This document shows, piece after piece, positions 39,393 through 47,083 of a stretch of 64,000 bases of DNA. The first letter of the stretch is position 1. Each line of letters opens with the position of its first letter. Source of the stretch: Hyphomonadaceae bacterium UBA1849 (lineage in GTDB: Bacteria > Pseudomonadota > Alphaproteobacteria > Caulobacterales > Hyphomonadaceae). The position numbers and the translations under genes are program-made. A model generated the notes under the pieces. The model was not told where the DNA came from and did no database searches. It worked only from the letters and a program-made list of their open reading frames with translations. The DNA lies in assembly GCA_002338565.1 (NCBI GenBank), contig DDIN01000008.1, positions 1,736,403-1,800,402 on the forward strand, written 5' to 3'.

Positions 39393-42011
39393 ATGACCAA
39401 ACAATCTGCCAGCTTCGTCAATGTCGGTGAACGTACAAACGTCACGGGCTCTGCTAAATTCCGGAAGCTCATCGAGAAGGATGATTACGCGACCGCGCTC
39501 GATATTGCGCGCGAGCAGGTGGAGAATGGTGCGCAGATCATCGACATCAATATGGATGCAGGCCTGCTCGACTCCGAGAAAGCCATGGTCACCTTCCTGA
39601 ACCTCATCGCCTCCGAGCCGGATATTGCTCGCGTGCCGGTGATGATCGACAGCTCCAAATGGGATGTCATTGAGGCCGGCCTGAAATGCGTGCAGGGCAA
39701 GGCGGTGGTGAACTCCATTTCGCTGAAAGAGGGTGAAGATCAGTTCCTCGATCATGCCCGTAAGTGTCTGGCTTATGGTGCGGCTGTCGTAGTTATGGCG
39801 TTCGATGAGAACGGGCAGGCCGATACCGAAGAGCGCAAGGTCGAGATCTGCCAGCGCGCCTTCAAAATCCTCACAGAGACGGTCGGCTTCCCTGCTGAAG
39901 ATATCATCTTCGACCCGAACATTTTCGCTGTCGCGACAGGTATTGAAGAGCATGACAATTACGCGGTGGACTTTATCAACGCCGCGCGCCGCATTCGCGA
40001 GACATGCCCGGGCTGTCATATCTCCGGCGGCCTGTCGAATGTGAGCTTCTCATTCCGTGGCAATGAGCCTGTGCGCCGCGCCATGCACTCTGTCTTCCTG
40101 TATCACGCCATTCCGGCGGGCATGAATATGGGCATTGTGAATGCGGGCCAGCTCGACATTTATGACGAGATCGACCCGAAGCTTCGCGAGCGCGTCGAGG
40201 ATGTCATCCTCAATCGCCGCTCTGATGCTACCGAGCGCCTTCTGGAAATCGCAGACGAGTATCGCGGCCAGAAAGGCAAGACGATCGAGAAAGACCTCGC
40301 CTGGCGTGAAAAGCCGGTGAAAGAGCGTCTCAAGCATGCGCTCGTCCACGGCATTACAGAATTCATCGTCGATGATACCGAAGAAGCCCGCCAGTCCGTT
40401 GCGCGCCCGCTGCACGTCATCGAAGGCCCGCTCATGGATGGCATGAATGTCGTCGGTGACCTGTTCGGCGCGGGTAAGATGTTCCTGCCTCAAGTGGTGA
40501 AGTCTGCCCGCGTGATGAAGGCCGCCGTCGCGCACCTCATCCCGTTCATGGAAGAAGAAAAGCGCCTGATGGGCACGGAAGGCCAGTCCAACGGCAAGGT
40601 CGTTCTCGCTACGGTGAAGGGCGATGTCCACGATATCGGTAAGAATATTGTCGGCGTGGTGCTCGCCTGTAACGGCTATGAGATCATCGACCTTGGCGTC
40701 ATGGTGCCTGTCGAAACCATTCTCGATACAGCCGAGAAAGAGGGCGCGGATATGGTCGGCCTTTCTGGCCTGATCACGCCGAGCCTCGATGAAATGGTCG
40801 TCGTCGCCTCCGAGATGGAGCGCCGCGGCATGGATATTCCACTGCTGATTGGCGGCGCGACCACGTCTCCGGCGCACACCGCGATCAAGATCGAGCCAGC
40901 CTTTAAACGCCAGCCGGTCATCCATGTGACGGATGCCTCCCGCGCGGTCGGTACGGTGTCAGCGCTACTGGGTGACGATAAAGCCCATTACTGGGAAACC
41001 GCGCGCGCCAAATATGACCGCATCCGCGAAAGCCGCGCCGGTGGCCCACCTAAGCCGCGCCTGCCTATCGCCGAAGCGCGCGAAAAGCATGTGCCAATCG
41101 ACTGGGCGGCCTACACGCCTCCAGCGCCGAGCTTTACCGGCGTCAAAGAAGTCGAGTTCGATATGGGCGACCTGAAACGCTATATCGACTGGACGCCGTT
41201 CTTCGCCAGCTGGTCACTGGCCGGTCGCTACCCGATGATCCTTGAAGATAAAGTGGTCGGCGAAGCGGCAACCAGCCTCTGGAATGATGCTCAGGCCATG
41301 CTGCAGCAAATTCTGGGTGAGGGCTGGCTCACGGCCAAAGGCGTTTGCGGCTTCTGGCCGGCAAAGTCAGTCGGTGATGATATCGCGCTCGACAATGGTG
41401 AGACGCTCTACACGCTGCGCCAGCAAATGGTGAAGGATAACCAGAAGCCGAACTTCGCGTTGGCGGATTACGTCTCCCCGAATGGCGGCGACCATGTCGG
41501 CGCGTTTGCGGTCTCTGTCTTTGGTGAGGCGGAACACGCCAAACGCTTTGAAGACGCAGGCGATGATTATTCCTCCATCCTCATCAAGTCTCTGGCCGAC
41601 CGGTTCGCCGAAGCGGCGGCAGAATGCCTGCACGAGCGTGTGCGTAAAGAGTTCTGGGGCTATGCGAGCGATGAGGCCTTCACCAGTGAAGAGCTGATCA
41701 AGGAAGCTTATTCCGGCATCCGCCCGGCGCCTGGCTATCCGTGCCAGCCGGACCACACAGAAAAAGAGACGATCTTCCGTCTGCTGGATGCGACGAGCCG
41801 CATTGGCACAGAGCTGACGACCAGCTTTGCCATGACCCCGCCAGCCTCTGTCTCCGGCCTTTATCTCTCACATCCGGAAAGCGTCTATTTTGCCGTTGGC
41901 CGGATCGAGCGTGATCAGGTGGCAGACTATGCTGCTCGTAAGGGGTGGGATTTGCATAAGGCTGAAAAATGGCTCGGCCCGATCCTCAACTATGATCCGA
42001 ATGAGGGGTGA
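39393..42011 (+). CDS. metH: Methionine synthase, folate/cobalamin/reactivation part (split MetH)
   Basis: The 872-residue product starts with the pterin-binding domain (SFVNVGERTNVTGSAKFRKLI; about 5-260). The cobalamin cap and Rossmann domain follow, with VHDIGKN (His413 as the likely lower Co ligand) and GLSGLITPSLDEM. A C-terminal AdoMet-binding activation domain (about 560-870) has PAPGYPCQPDHTEK and YFAVGRI. It lacks the homocysteine domain, which is at 32222. Together they make a full B12-dependent methionine synthase. An AAGG six bases before ATG 39393 is the only ribosome binding site. TTTATATGA at 39388-39396 resembles the metF operator half-site. Confidence 0.95.
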   Translation: MTKQSASFVNVGERTNVTGSAKFRKLIEKDDYATALDIAREQVENGAQIIDINMDAGLLDSEKAMVTFLNLIASEPDIARVPVMIDSSKWDVIEAGLKCVQGKAVVNSISLKEGEDQFLDHARKCLAYGAAVVVMAFDENGQADTEERKVEICQRAFKILTETVGFPAEDIIFDPNIFAVATGIEEHDNYAVDFINAARRIRETCPGCHISGGLSNVSFSFRGNEPVRRAMHSVFLYHAIPAGMNMGIVNAGQLDIYDEIDPKLRERVEDVILNRRSDATERLLEIADEYRGQKGKTIEKDLAWREKPVKERLKHALVHGITEFIVDDTEEARQSVARPLHVIEGPLMDGMNVVGDLFGAGKMFLPQVVKSARVMKAAVAHLIPFMEEEKRLMGTEGQSNGKVVLATVKGDVHDIGKNIVGVVLACNGYEIIDLGVMVPVETILDTAEKEGADMVGLSGLITPSLDEMVVVASEMERRGMDIPLLIGGATTSPAHTAIKIEPAFKRQPVIHVTDASRAVGTVSALLGDDKAHYWETARAKYDRIRESRAGGPPKPRLPIAEAREKHVPIDWAAYTPPAPSFTGVKEVEFDMGDLKRYIDWTPFFASWSLAGRYPMILEDKVVGEAATSLWNDAQAMLQQILGEGWLTAKGVCGFWPAKSVGDDIALDNGETLYTLRQQMVKDNQKPNFALADYVSPNGGDHVGAFAVSVFGEAEHAKRFEDAGDDYSSILIKSLADRFAEAAAECLHERVRKEFWGYASDEAFTSEELIKEAYSGIRPAPGYPCQPDHTEKETIFRLLDATSRIGTELTTSFAMTPPASVSGLYLSHPESVYFAVGRIERDQVADYAARKGWDLHKAEKWLGPILNYDPNEG

Positions 42012-42014
42012 TGG

Positions 42015-42500
42015 GTGGTCGACTACGAGGAAGCGATTTTCATTCAGGGTCGCGTTTACAAACTGCGGTGCGAGCATTGTTCAGAGATGTTCTCTCTGAT
42101 GGGGGTTTCTGCGGAAAACGACACACAGCATATGGATGTGATGACTGCGGGACAAAGAGGTGGTCAGGGAGTGGTTGTTTACAAGACGACCGGACCAGAG
42201 TTCGGTTCAATCGTAAGAGGGCGCCCCGTCGAAGTGCCCCAACGCATCCTGGATATTGTAGAGTGTGACGACTATCACACGTCAAGGATAGTCCGCACCG
42301 AAGATCAGAATGATGATCTGAGAGGATTGAGCAGGAGCGAATATCTCAAAAAGGCGCGCCCCCCTAAACTCTTCTGGAAATGCCCTTTTTGTGAGACCGG
42401 CGAAGCTGTCAGCATCGCAGAAATGAAGCCTGGTGAATTCAAGAAACAGGGTGGCAAACTCACGGTCATCCATCCTTTATATCTCGGAATGGAATGGTGA
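42015..42500 (+). CDS. Zinc-ribbon-like hypothetical protein (two CxxC)
   Basis: Start is GTG 42015, four bases after the metH2 stop. The 161-residue product has CEHC (residues 19-22) near the N terminus and CPFC near residue 123, the pattern of a protein binding one or two zinc ions. Between them lies a variable region. No family recognised. Its closeness to metH2 suggests co-transcription. Confidence 0.65.
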   Translation: MVDYEEAIFIQGRVYKLRCEHCSEMFSLMGVSAENDTQHMDVMTAGQRGGQGVVVYKTTGPEFGSIVRGRPVEVPQRILDIVECDDYHTSRIVRTEDQNDDLRGLSRSEYLKKARPPKLFWKCPFCETGEAVSIAEMKPGEFKKQGGKLTVIHPLYLGMEW

Positions 42501-42545
42501 GCTGAGCACTCTCACATTTGTCAGCACTTCGATGCTCCGCATCTG

Positions 42546-42621
42546 GTAGGGTGGATCAGCGAAGCGTAATCCACCGTTTGGCGGCCATGGTGCATTACGG
42601 CTGGTGCCTAATGCACCCTAC
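42546..42621. repeat. Intergenic palindromic repeat of the GTAGGGTG type
   Basis: The ends are GTAGGGTG (42546-42553) and CACCCTAC (42614-42621). Inside are two hairpins, GGATcagcgaagcgtAATCC and GCATTAcggctggtgcCTAATGC. Repeats of this GTAGGGTGGATTAG...TAATCCACC kind are known as dispersed intergenic elements in many Proteobacteria. Confidence 0.7.
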
Positions 42622-42724
42622 GGTTTTTCAATCAGGGTAGTTCGCGAAACTTTGTTTCGCTGTAGGGCGTACTGAGGAACGAAGCGCGCCAGACGAAACG
42701 CCATAAGGACAGCCCTATTTGGTT

Positions 42725-42746
42725 ATCCCGGGCGAAGACCCGGGAT
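42725..42746. repeat. Short palindrome (ATCCCGGG type)
   Basis: ATCCCGGG (42725-42732) and CCCGGGAT (42739-42746) form an 8-bp stem with six bases in the loop. This ATCCCGGGCGAAGACCCGGGATCCAG-like family (written here in part) is a common alphaproteobacterial intergenic repeat. Confidence 0.65.
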
Positions 42747-42970
42747 CCAGTTTAACCGCTTCACGCGCTCGGCTTACTCACGCGAAGGCGGGCATTCAAT
42801 ATGGATGTTTGCTTGCGCAAAAGCCGTGACGTTTTGAGAGCGGTACCGAACTCTGCAAAACGCTGTCCGGACAAATTATTACCGCGTCTGACGCGGGGGT
42901 ATGGTTGCAGGCCGGGCGAGTTTCGCGTTTGGTGTTCAGGGTCGCGGTCTGAACGGATGGGAAAACACCA

Positions 42971-44101
42971 GTGCATCATAAATGGTTATCAGCGCTCGTA
43001 GCGGGCGTTTGTCTGGCGAGCTGTTCGAACGCGGCAACAGGGCAGGCGGCGGACAATGCGCCGGACACAGCAGCCTTCGAGGCGGCACTGGATAACGTCT
43101 TCGCCGGTAAAGTGAGCGACGATACGCCGGGCTGTGTGGCGGGTGCCACCCGCGGCGGCGAGTTCGTATTCGCGCAGGGCTATGGCCTCGCCAATATGGA
43201 ATACAGCATGCCGATCACGCCAGACAGCGTGTTTCGGATGGGCTCTGTCTCCAAGCAGTTCACCGCTGCGGCGGTAGCTCTGCTGGATGCGCGCGGGCAG
43301 ATTGATCTGTCGGCTGATATACACACCTATCTGCCGGAGCTGATGGATTACGGCCATGAGGTCACCATTGAGCAGATGGTGCATCATATGTCCGGTATGG
43401 GCGATTATGACGATCGGTTTGAAGTGCGGGCGGGAGAGGCTTTCCGCTTCGGGAACGAAGATTACTGGACGATCGAAGAATTTTACGCCGCAGTCGCGCA
43501 GCACCCGCTGGACCATGAGCCGGGCACGCAATGGCGATACTCAAACCTTGCTTATTTCCTTCTGAGCCAGCTGGTTGAGCGCGTATCGGGGCAGACGCTC
43601 GCAGAGTATGCGCAGGCTGAATTCTTCACGCCGCTCGGCATGGACGATACGCTCTTTAATGATGATGTGAATCAGATCATCCTGAACCGTGCGTCTGGAT
43701 ATCTCGCCGTGGAAGAGGGTGGTTTCGAAACCTTCGATACCAATCTCGACTGGGTGGGTGATGGCGGCGTCTACACGACACTGAACGACATGCGCCTCTG
43801 GGACAATGCGCTGACACAAAACGCACTGCCAGAAGGCATCGCTGAAGTCATGCTGGCGCCATATCCCGGCGCGCCCATTTCCGAAGATAATCCAGGTGCC
43901 ACTTATGCCTATGGCATGTTCGTTGGCGAGCGATATGGCACGACGTTTCAAATGCACTCAGGCGGCTGGGTCGCCTTTTCTACCATGCATATGCGGCTGC
44001 CGGAACGAGGTTTGAGCGTCTTTGCTATGTGCAATGGAACGCACGTTTCAGGTCCGGAAGTTGCCGAGGCGGTGCTTGGTGTTCTGGTCGGTGCGGACTG
44101 A
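42971..44101 (+). CDS. Serine beta-lactamase-like lipoprotein (class C / DD-peptidase family)
   Basis: Start is GTG 42971. A lipobox CLASC (Cys18) shows lipidation. The nucleophile motif is GSVSKQF (Ser92, Lys95), the second motif is RYSNLAY (Tyr and Asn of YxN), and HSGGW near the end is the third (K/H-T/S-G). This is the S12/esterase-type serine hydrolase family, which includes class C beta-lactamases, carboxypeptidases and esterases. The length of 376 and the absence of KTG suggest an esterase or peptidase rather than a classical beta-lactamase. CGCGAAGGCGGG repeats flank the gene on both sides. Confidence 0.85.
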   Translation: MHHKWLSALVAGVCLASCSNAATGQAADNAPDTAAFEAALDNVFAGKVSDDTPGCVAGATRGGEFVFAQGYGLANMEYSMPITPDSVFRMGSVSKQFTAAAVALLDARGQIDLSADIHTYLPELMDYGHEVTIEQMVHHMSGMGDYDDRFEVRAGEAFRFGNEDYWTIEEFYAAVAQHPLDHEPGTQWRYSNLAYFLLSQLVERVSGQTLAEYAQAEFFTPLGMDDTLFNDDVNQIILNRASGYLAVEEGGFETFDTNLDWVGDGGVYTTLNDMRLWDNALTQNALPEGIAEVMLAPYPGAPISEDNPGATYAYGMFVGERYGTTFQMHSGGWVAFSTMHMRLPERGLSVFAMCNGTHVSGPEVAEAVLGVLVGAD

Positions 44102-44134
44102 CGTCGTTTTTGTCTTCTCAAATTCGTTCGCTCA

Positions 44135-44152
44135 TTCCCGCGAAGGCGGGAA
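44135..44152. repeat. Short palindrome (TTCCCGC type)
   Basis: TTCCCGC and GCGGGAA around GAAG form a 7-bp hairpin just after the serine hydrolase gene. The core CGCGAAGGCGGG is shared with 42781-42792 before the gene. Confidence 0.65.
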
Positions 44153-44191
44153 ACTAATCCCACGCCCCGCACGCCAGCCTATACTCGGGGC

Positions 44192-44761
44192 ATGTATTCT
44201 GCGCCCGCCTCTTTCACAAACCTGTCCTCGCACGACCCGCATCGTGTGATCGGCCTGTTTCTGGCGAGGCTGCTGGCGTATCTGGTTCGTATTCATGCGG
44301 CGGGCGAGACGGTCGTCCCAAAAGACATTGCGTCTATGGCCCTCTCGGCTGACGCGCTGGTCAGCCAGTTCATCCGTATGCGTGCCGCTGCCCGGTTGAA
44401 AGCGTGCGGCTATACCTTTGCCGCCAACGCCATGCGCGCGCCGGAGATTCCTGTTGGCTCTCGCCTATCTCAGGCATGCATAGAGCACGCTCAGAACTGT
44501 GAGCCGGTGACGCCCGCCGAACTGATTGGCCGCCTTCAAACCACAATCGAAACCTTTGAACGCGCGGAAGACATGGCGAGCCTGCTTGCCCGCGTGATTG
44601 TCTGCGCTCTGGCCTATATTTTTCCGAAAGTGCGCGAGCCTTCACGGTACGCGTCACTCGAGGTCGAGGCGATTTTCTCCTCAACCGATTTTGACGGGCA
44701 GGTCATCAATCCATGGCCACCGCCTACGCGCGGCCAGATAGAGTTTCCCGTCGCGGCCTGA
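44192..44761 (+). CDS. Hypothetical protein (189 aa)
   Basis: The protein is largely helical, with hydrophobic stretches (VIGLFLARLLAYLVRIHAAG; LLARVIVCALAYIFPKV) that look like buried helices rather than membrane segments. It has no signal peptide and three cysteines. No known family. The ATG is preceded by only a weak GGGGC site. Confidence 0.5.
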   Translation: MYSAPASFTNLSSHDPHRVIGLFLARLLAYLVRIHAAGETVVPKDIASMALSADALVSQFIRMRAAARLKACGYTFAANAMRAPEIPVGSRLSQACIEHAQNCEPVTPAELIGRLQTTIETFERAEDMASLLARVIVCALAYIFPKVREPSRYASLEVEAIFSSTDFDGQVINPWPPPTRGQIEFPVAA

Positions 44762-44985
44762 CCGCGCCCCTTTCGACAAAAAACCACCATTCCCTCGCGC
44801 GGCGGAGCTATGCTCTGTGGCGGCAAACGTGCATCGGCTTGTTAGATTACTCTCGCGAACCCGCGGTTCGCATAGAGCGCGCTCAAGGCTGTGCCGGCTT
44901 TAGTTTGGGGGGCTCACGAGCAAGGCGAAGGCGCAGGTGCGTGCCCCCGGATTTTATTCGGGGAAGCAACAGCACCGAGCAAAAA
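44762..44985. other. 224-base intergenic region with a small hairpin
   Basis: The region ends the plus-strand gene at 44761 and the convergent flavin reductase gene at 44986. CCCCG (44945-44949) and CGGGG (44959-44963) around an AT-rich loop make one hairpin, possibly a weak terminator or another dispersed palindrome. No gene is seen. Confidence 0.5.
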
Positions 44986-45621
44986 TCAAGCCTTCGGCCG
45001 GAACATTTCGAAACGATTGTCTGGCGTGATCTCGTAATAGCTGGCGGGGCCACCTGCACGTAGCACGGTGCGCATGCGGGCAGGATCATAAATCCCGTTC
45101 TCAAGCACGCCCTCAGCAATGTGCACGCCGACGACTTCACCGAACACGACCCAGCTTTGCACCTCTTTGCCCTCATGATTGGTGAGCTGGACAATCTGGG
45201 TGAGCTTGCATTCGAATGAGACGGGGCTAGCCGCAACGCGCGGCGCTTTGATCACGCGGGAGGCGCCTTGTTCCAGCTTCGCGCGGTCAAACTCGCTCTC
45301 ATCAGGGCTGATTGGCGCGCAGCTTTCATTCATGGCCTCGGCGAGGTCACGGGTGACGAGGTTCCATGTGAATTCGCGCGTCTCTTCGATATTGTTGAAG
45401 CTGTCTTTCTTGCTGGCGACGCTGGCAAAACCGATAATGGGCGGGGTGTAGTTGAAGGCGTTGAAGAAGCTGTATGGCGCAAGGTTTGGTACGCCGCTGG
45501 CGCTGACGGAGCCGATCCAGCCGATAGGGCGGGGGCCGACAATCGCGTTGAACGGGTCATGCGGCAGACCGTGACCGTTTTTAGGTTCGTAGAAATGCGG
45601 ACCAGTGTGTGTCGCGGTCAT
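44986..45621 (-). CDS. Flavin reductase family protein
   Basis: The 211-residue product has the FMN-binding split barrel of the flavin-reductase/flavoredoxin family: FNAIVGPRPIGWIGSVSASGVPNLAPYSFFNAFNYTPPIIGFAS and FTWNLVTRDLAEAMN are typical. Such enzymes reduce FMN with NAD(P)H or supply reduced flavin to oxygenases; no partner is visible here. It is a single gene convergent with the hypothetical gene at 44192. Confidence 0.85.
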   Translation of the reverse strand: MTATHTGPHFYEPKNGHGLPHDPFNAIVGPRPIGWIGSVSASGVPNLAPYSFFNAFNYTPPIIGFASVASKKDSFNNIEETREFTWNLVTRDLAEAMNESCAPISPDESEFDRAKLEQGASRVIKAPRVAASPVSFECKLTQIVQLTNHEGKEVQSWVVFGEVVGVHIAEGVLENGIYDPARMRTVLRAGGPASYYEITPDNRFEMFRPKA

Positions 45622-45681
45622 ATTTCGGTTCCTCTGTTACTAAAAACTGTGACGGTCGCTTCTCTAAACAAAATTGGTACT

Positions 45682-46020
45682 ATGATACAGCTTGGTAAGA
45701 TCACGTCTGCGAGGTTGATGGTGAGGAACGAGCTCTCTTCTATATTGGCTGATACACATCGATGGGCGTGTGACCCCGCCAATGTGAATACGGACCTTAT
45801 GTATGGCAGTTGGCAGTCCCAAGCAGCATTGCTGGCCGATTTGTTGAATCACTTCGAGGATGCGCAAGGAGGTGTGGCAGACTTTGAGAGGCTGCGCACG
45901 TTATTCGCTCCGACGGCTGGATTGTGTGAAATAGTTACCGACACCGGAGCATCAGGATATCTTGAGCTCGCTTCGCGCATGGATAAGTGGTTGAGCGAAC
46001 ATCGCCCGGTGCAGACCTGA
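45682..46020 (+). CDS. Small hypothetical protein (112 aa)
   Basis: The frame from ATG 45682 encodes a soluble helical protein with SSILADTHRWACDPANVNTDL, LLADLLNHFEDAQ and LASRMDKWLSEHRP. It shows no recognised family. No good ribosome binding site precedes 45682; ATG 45718 (behind GAGG) is an alternative. It lies upstream of a G-rich stretch and the XRE gene. Confidence 0.45.
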   Translation: MIQLGKITSARLMVRNELSSILADTHRWACDPANVNTDLMYGSWQSQAALLADLLNHFEDAQGGVADFERLRTLFAPTAGLCEIVTDTGASGYLELASRMDKWLSEHRPVQT

Positions 46021-46053
46021 TTGAGTGGCAATTCGTATCCGCCCGAGCCGCGC

Positions 46054-46105
46054 TGGCGGATCCGTGGCGGGGGCGTGGCGGCATGGTGGCGGGGTGCTGG
46101 CGTGG
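46054..46105 (+). repeat. G-rich GTGGCG direct repeats
   Basis: Between about 46064 and 46107 the hexamer GTGGCG occurs four times with short spacers, producing many runs of two to five Gs on the plus strand. It could fold into a G-quadruplex. It is about 60-110 bases upstream of the XRE-membrane gene. Confidence 0.55.
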
Positions 46106-46169
46106 CGTAATTACGGGGATTTGGGCTTTTTGAGGAAACTCTGTTATCAAATTTTCTCAGGAGCACATC

Positions 46170-46622
46170 ATGACTTACAAAGCTGATACCGCAAAGATCA
46201 AACGCTGGCGCGAGGAGCGTCACTGGTCTCAGGAACACCTCGCCGATCTGGCTGGTGTGGGCCTTCGCACGTTGCAGCGTATCGAGAATGGTCAGCAGGC
46301 ATCCGCTGACTCTCTTAAAGCTCTGGCGAGCGCGTTTCAGGTTGATGTCACAGCGCTGTACGTTGTTCCGGAAGCCGAAGCAGCTTCCATCATCAAGGCG
46401 AAGAATGCCAAAGCCAGCGACGCCATTCGCATGTCTTTCTTCATTCACCTGGCGAGCTGGGTTCTGGGCATGGCGGTCTTCGCTGCGATCAGCATCGGTT
46501 CAGGCTGGTGGGTGATGAAATGGCCAACACTCTGGTGGACGGTTGGTCTTATCTCTCACGCGGCAACCGTCGCGATTGTCGAGACGGCGATCTACTACCA
46601 GAACAAACAGCACGCTGTTTGA
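46170..46622 (+). CDS. XRE-family DNA-binding protein with two membrane helices
   Basis: Residues 8-64 form a helix-turn-helix of the XRE (Cro/C1) type: IKRWREERHWSQEHLADLAGVGLRTLQRIENGQQ. A short linker is followed by two membrane helices at about 90-112 and 118-140. Membrane-anchored XRE proteins of this layout are common but mostly uncharacterised; they may couple DNA binding to a membrane signal. TCAGGAGCACATC before the ATG provides the ribosome binding site. Confidence 0.85.
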   Translation: MTYKADTAKIKRWREERHWSQEHLADLAGVGLRTLQRIENGQQASADSLKALASAFQVDVTALYVVPEAEAASIIKAKNAKASDAIRMSFFIHLASWVLGMAVFAAISIGSGWWVMKWPTLWWTVGLISHAATVAIVETAIYYQNKQHAV

Positions 46623-46632
46623 ACGGGTCTCT

Positions 46633-47058
46633 TCATCGCGGCAGAGGTATAGTGCCGATGTCCGCGTTGTAGAGGAAAAAGGTGAGGGCGACAGCTTCCG
46701 GCGTGCCTGCATACCAGCCTCTCATTTCAGGGCTAGTCTCGCCCGTCTCTTCGTTCAGCGTGTAACCCCGGTAAAGTACGGAATGGTGAGCCGGGTGTGC
46801 ATCCGTCGTGAAGGTATAAACTTCATGGCCATCTGAAACGCTGCACTCGGTCTGGCCATTATCCGTGCTGCAAACTGCGTCGTCGCGTTCCATCACTTTG
46901 GTCTGAAGTTCGGCGAGGCCCGAAGCGCCGACCTGAATTCCGAGGTCTGAAACCACGGGCTCGAAGGATTGTGTCGTCGGTATCTGCGTTGAGCTGCAGG
47001 CACTGACGCCGATGAACGCGGACAGGAATATCGCCGCTGAAATGATGTGTCTGGTCAT
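46633..47058 (-). CDS. Small predicted lipoprotein
   Basis: The start at ATG 47058 has GAGAGGAC eight bases upstream; a longer frame to 47226 would bury this site. The lipobox SAC (Cys21) follows a hydrophobic stretch. The mature 120 residues contain LQTKVMERDDAVCSTDNGQTECSVSDGHEVYTF with two cysteines likely paired. No family recognised. Confidence 0.7.
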   Translation of the reverse strand: MTRHIISAAIFLSAFIGVSACSSTQIPTTQSFEPVVSDLGIQVGASGLAELQTKVMERDDAVCSTDNGQTECSVSDGHEVYTFTTDAHPAHHSVLYRGYTLNEETGETSPEMRGWYAGTPEAVALTFFLYNADIGTIPLPR

Positions 47059-47083
47059 GGGGCGTCCTCTCGCGTCTTTCATT

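Larger units (their letters stand above)
42501..42970. other. 470-base repeat-rich intergenic region
   Basis: No gene is seen. The region holds a compound palindromic repeat (42546-42621), a second palindrome (42725-42746) and a copy of CGCGAAGGCGGG (42781-42792) that recurs at 44139-44150. The rest has weak stem-loops such as GTAGTTCGCGAAACTTTGTTTCGC near 42637. Confidence 0.65.

Noticed and set aside
40050..40925. 291-codon minus-strand frame inside metH2
   Set aside because: It is the antisense of the conserved cobalamin and folate domains, rich in His and Asp from reverse codons, with no family likeness.
42546..42746. CRISPR array or insertion sequence
   Set aside because: The repeats are single palindromes of different families without regular spacing, spacers or a transposase.
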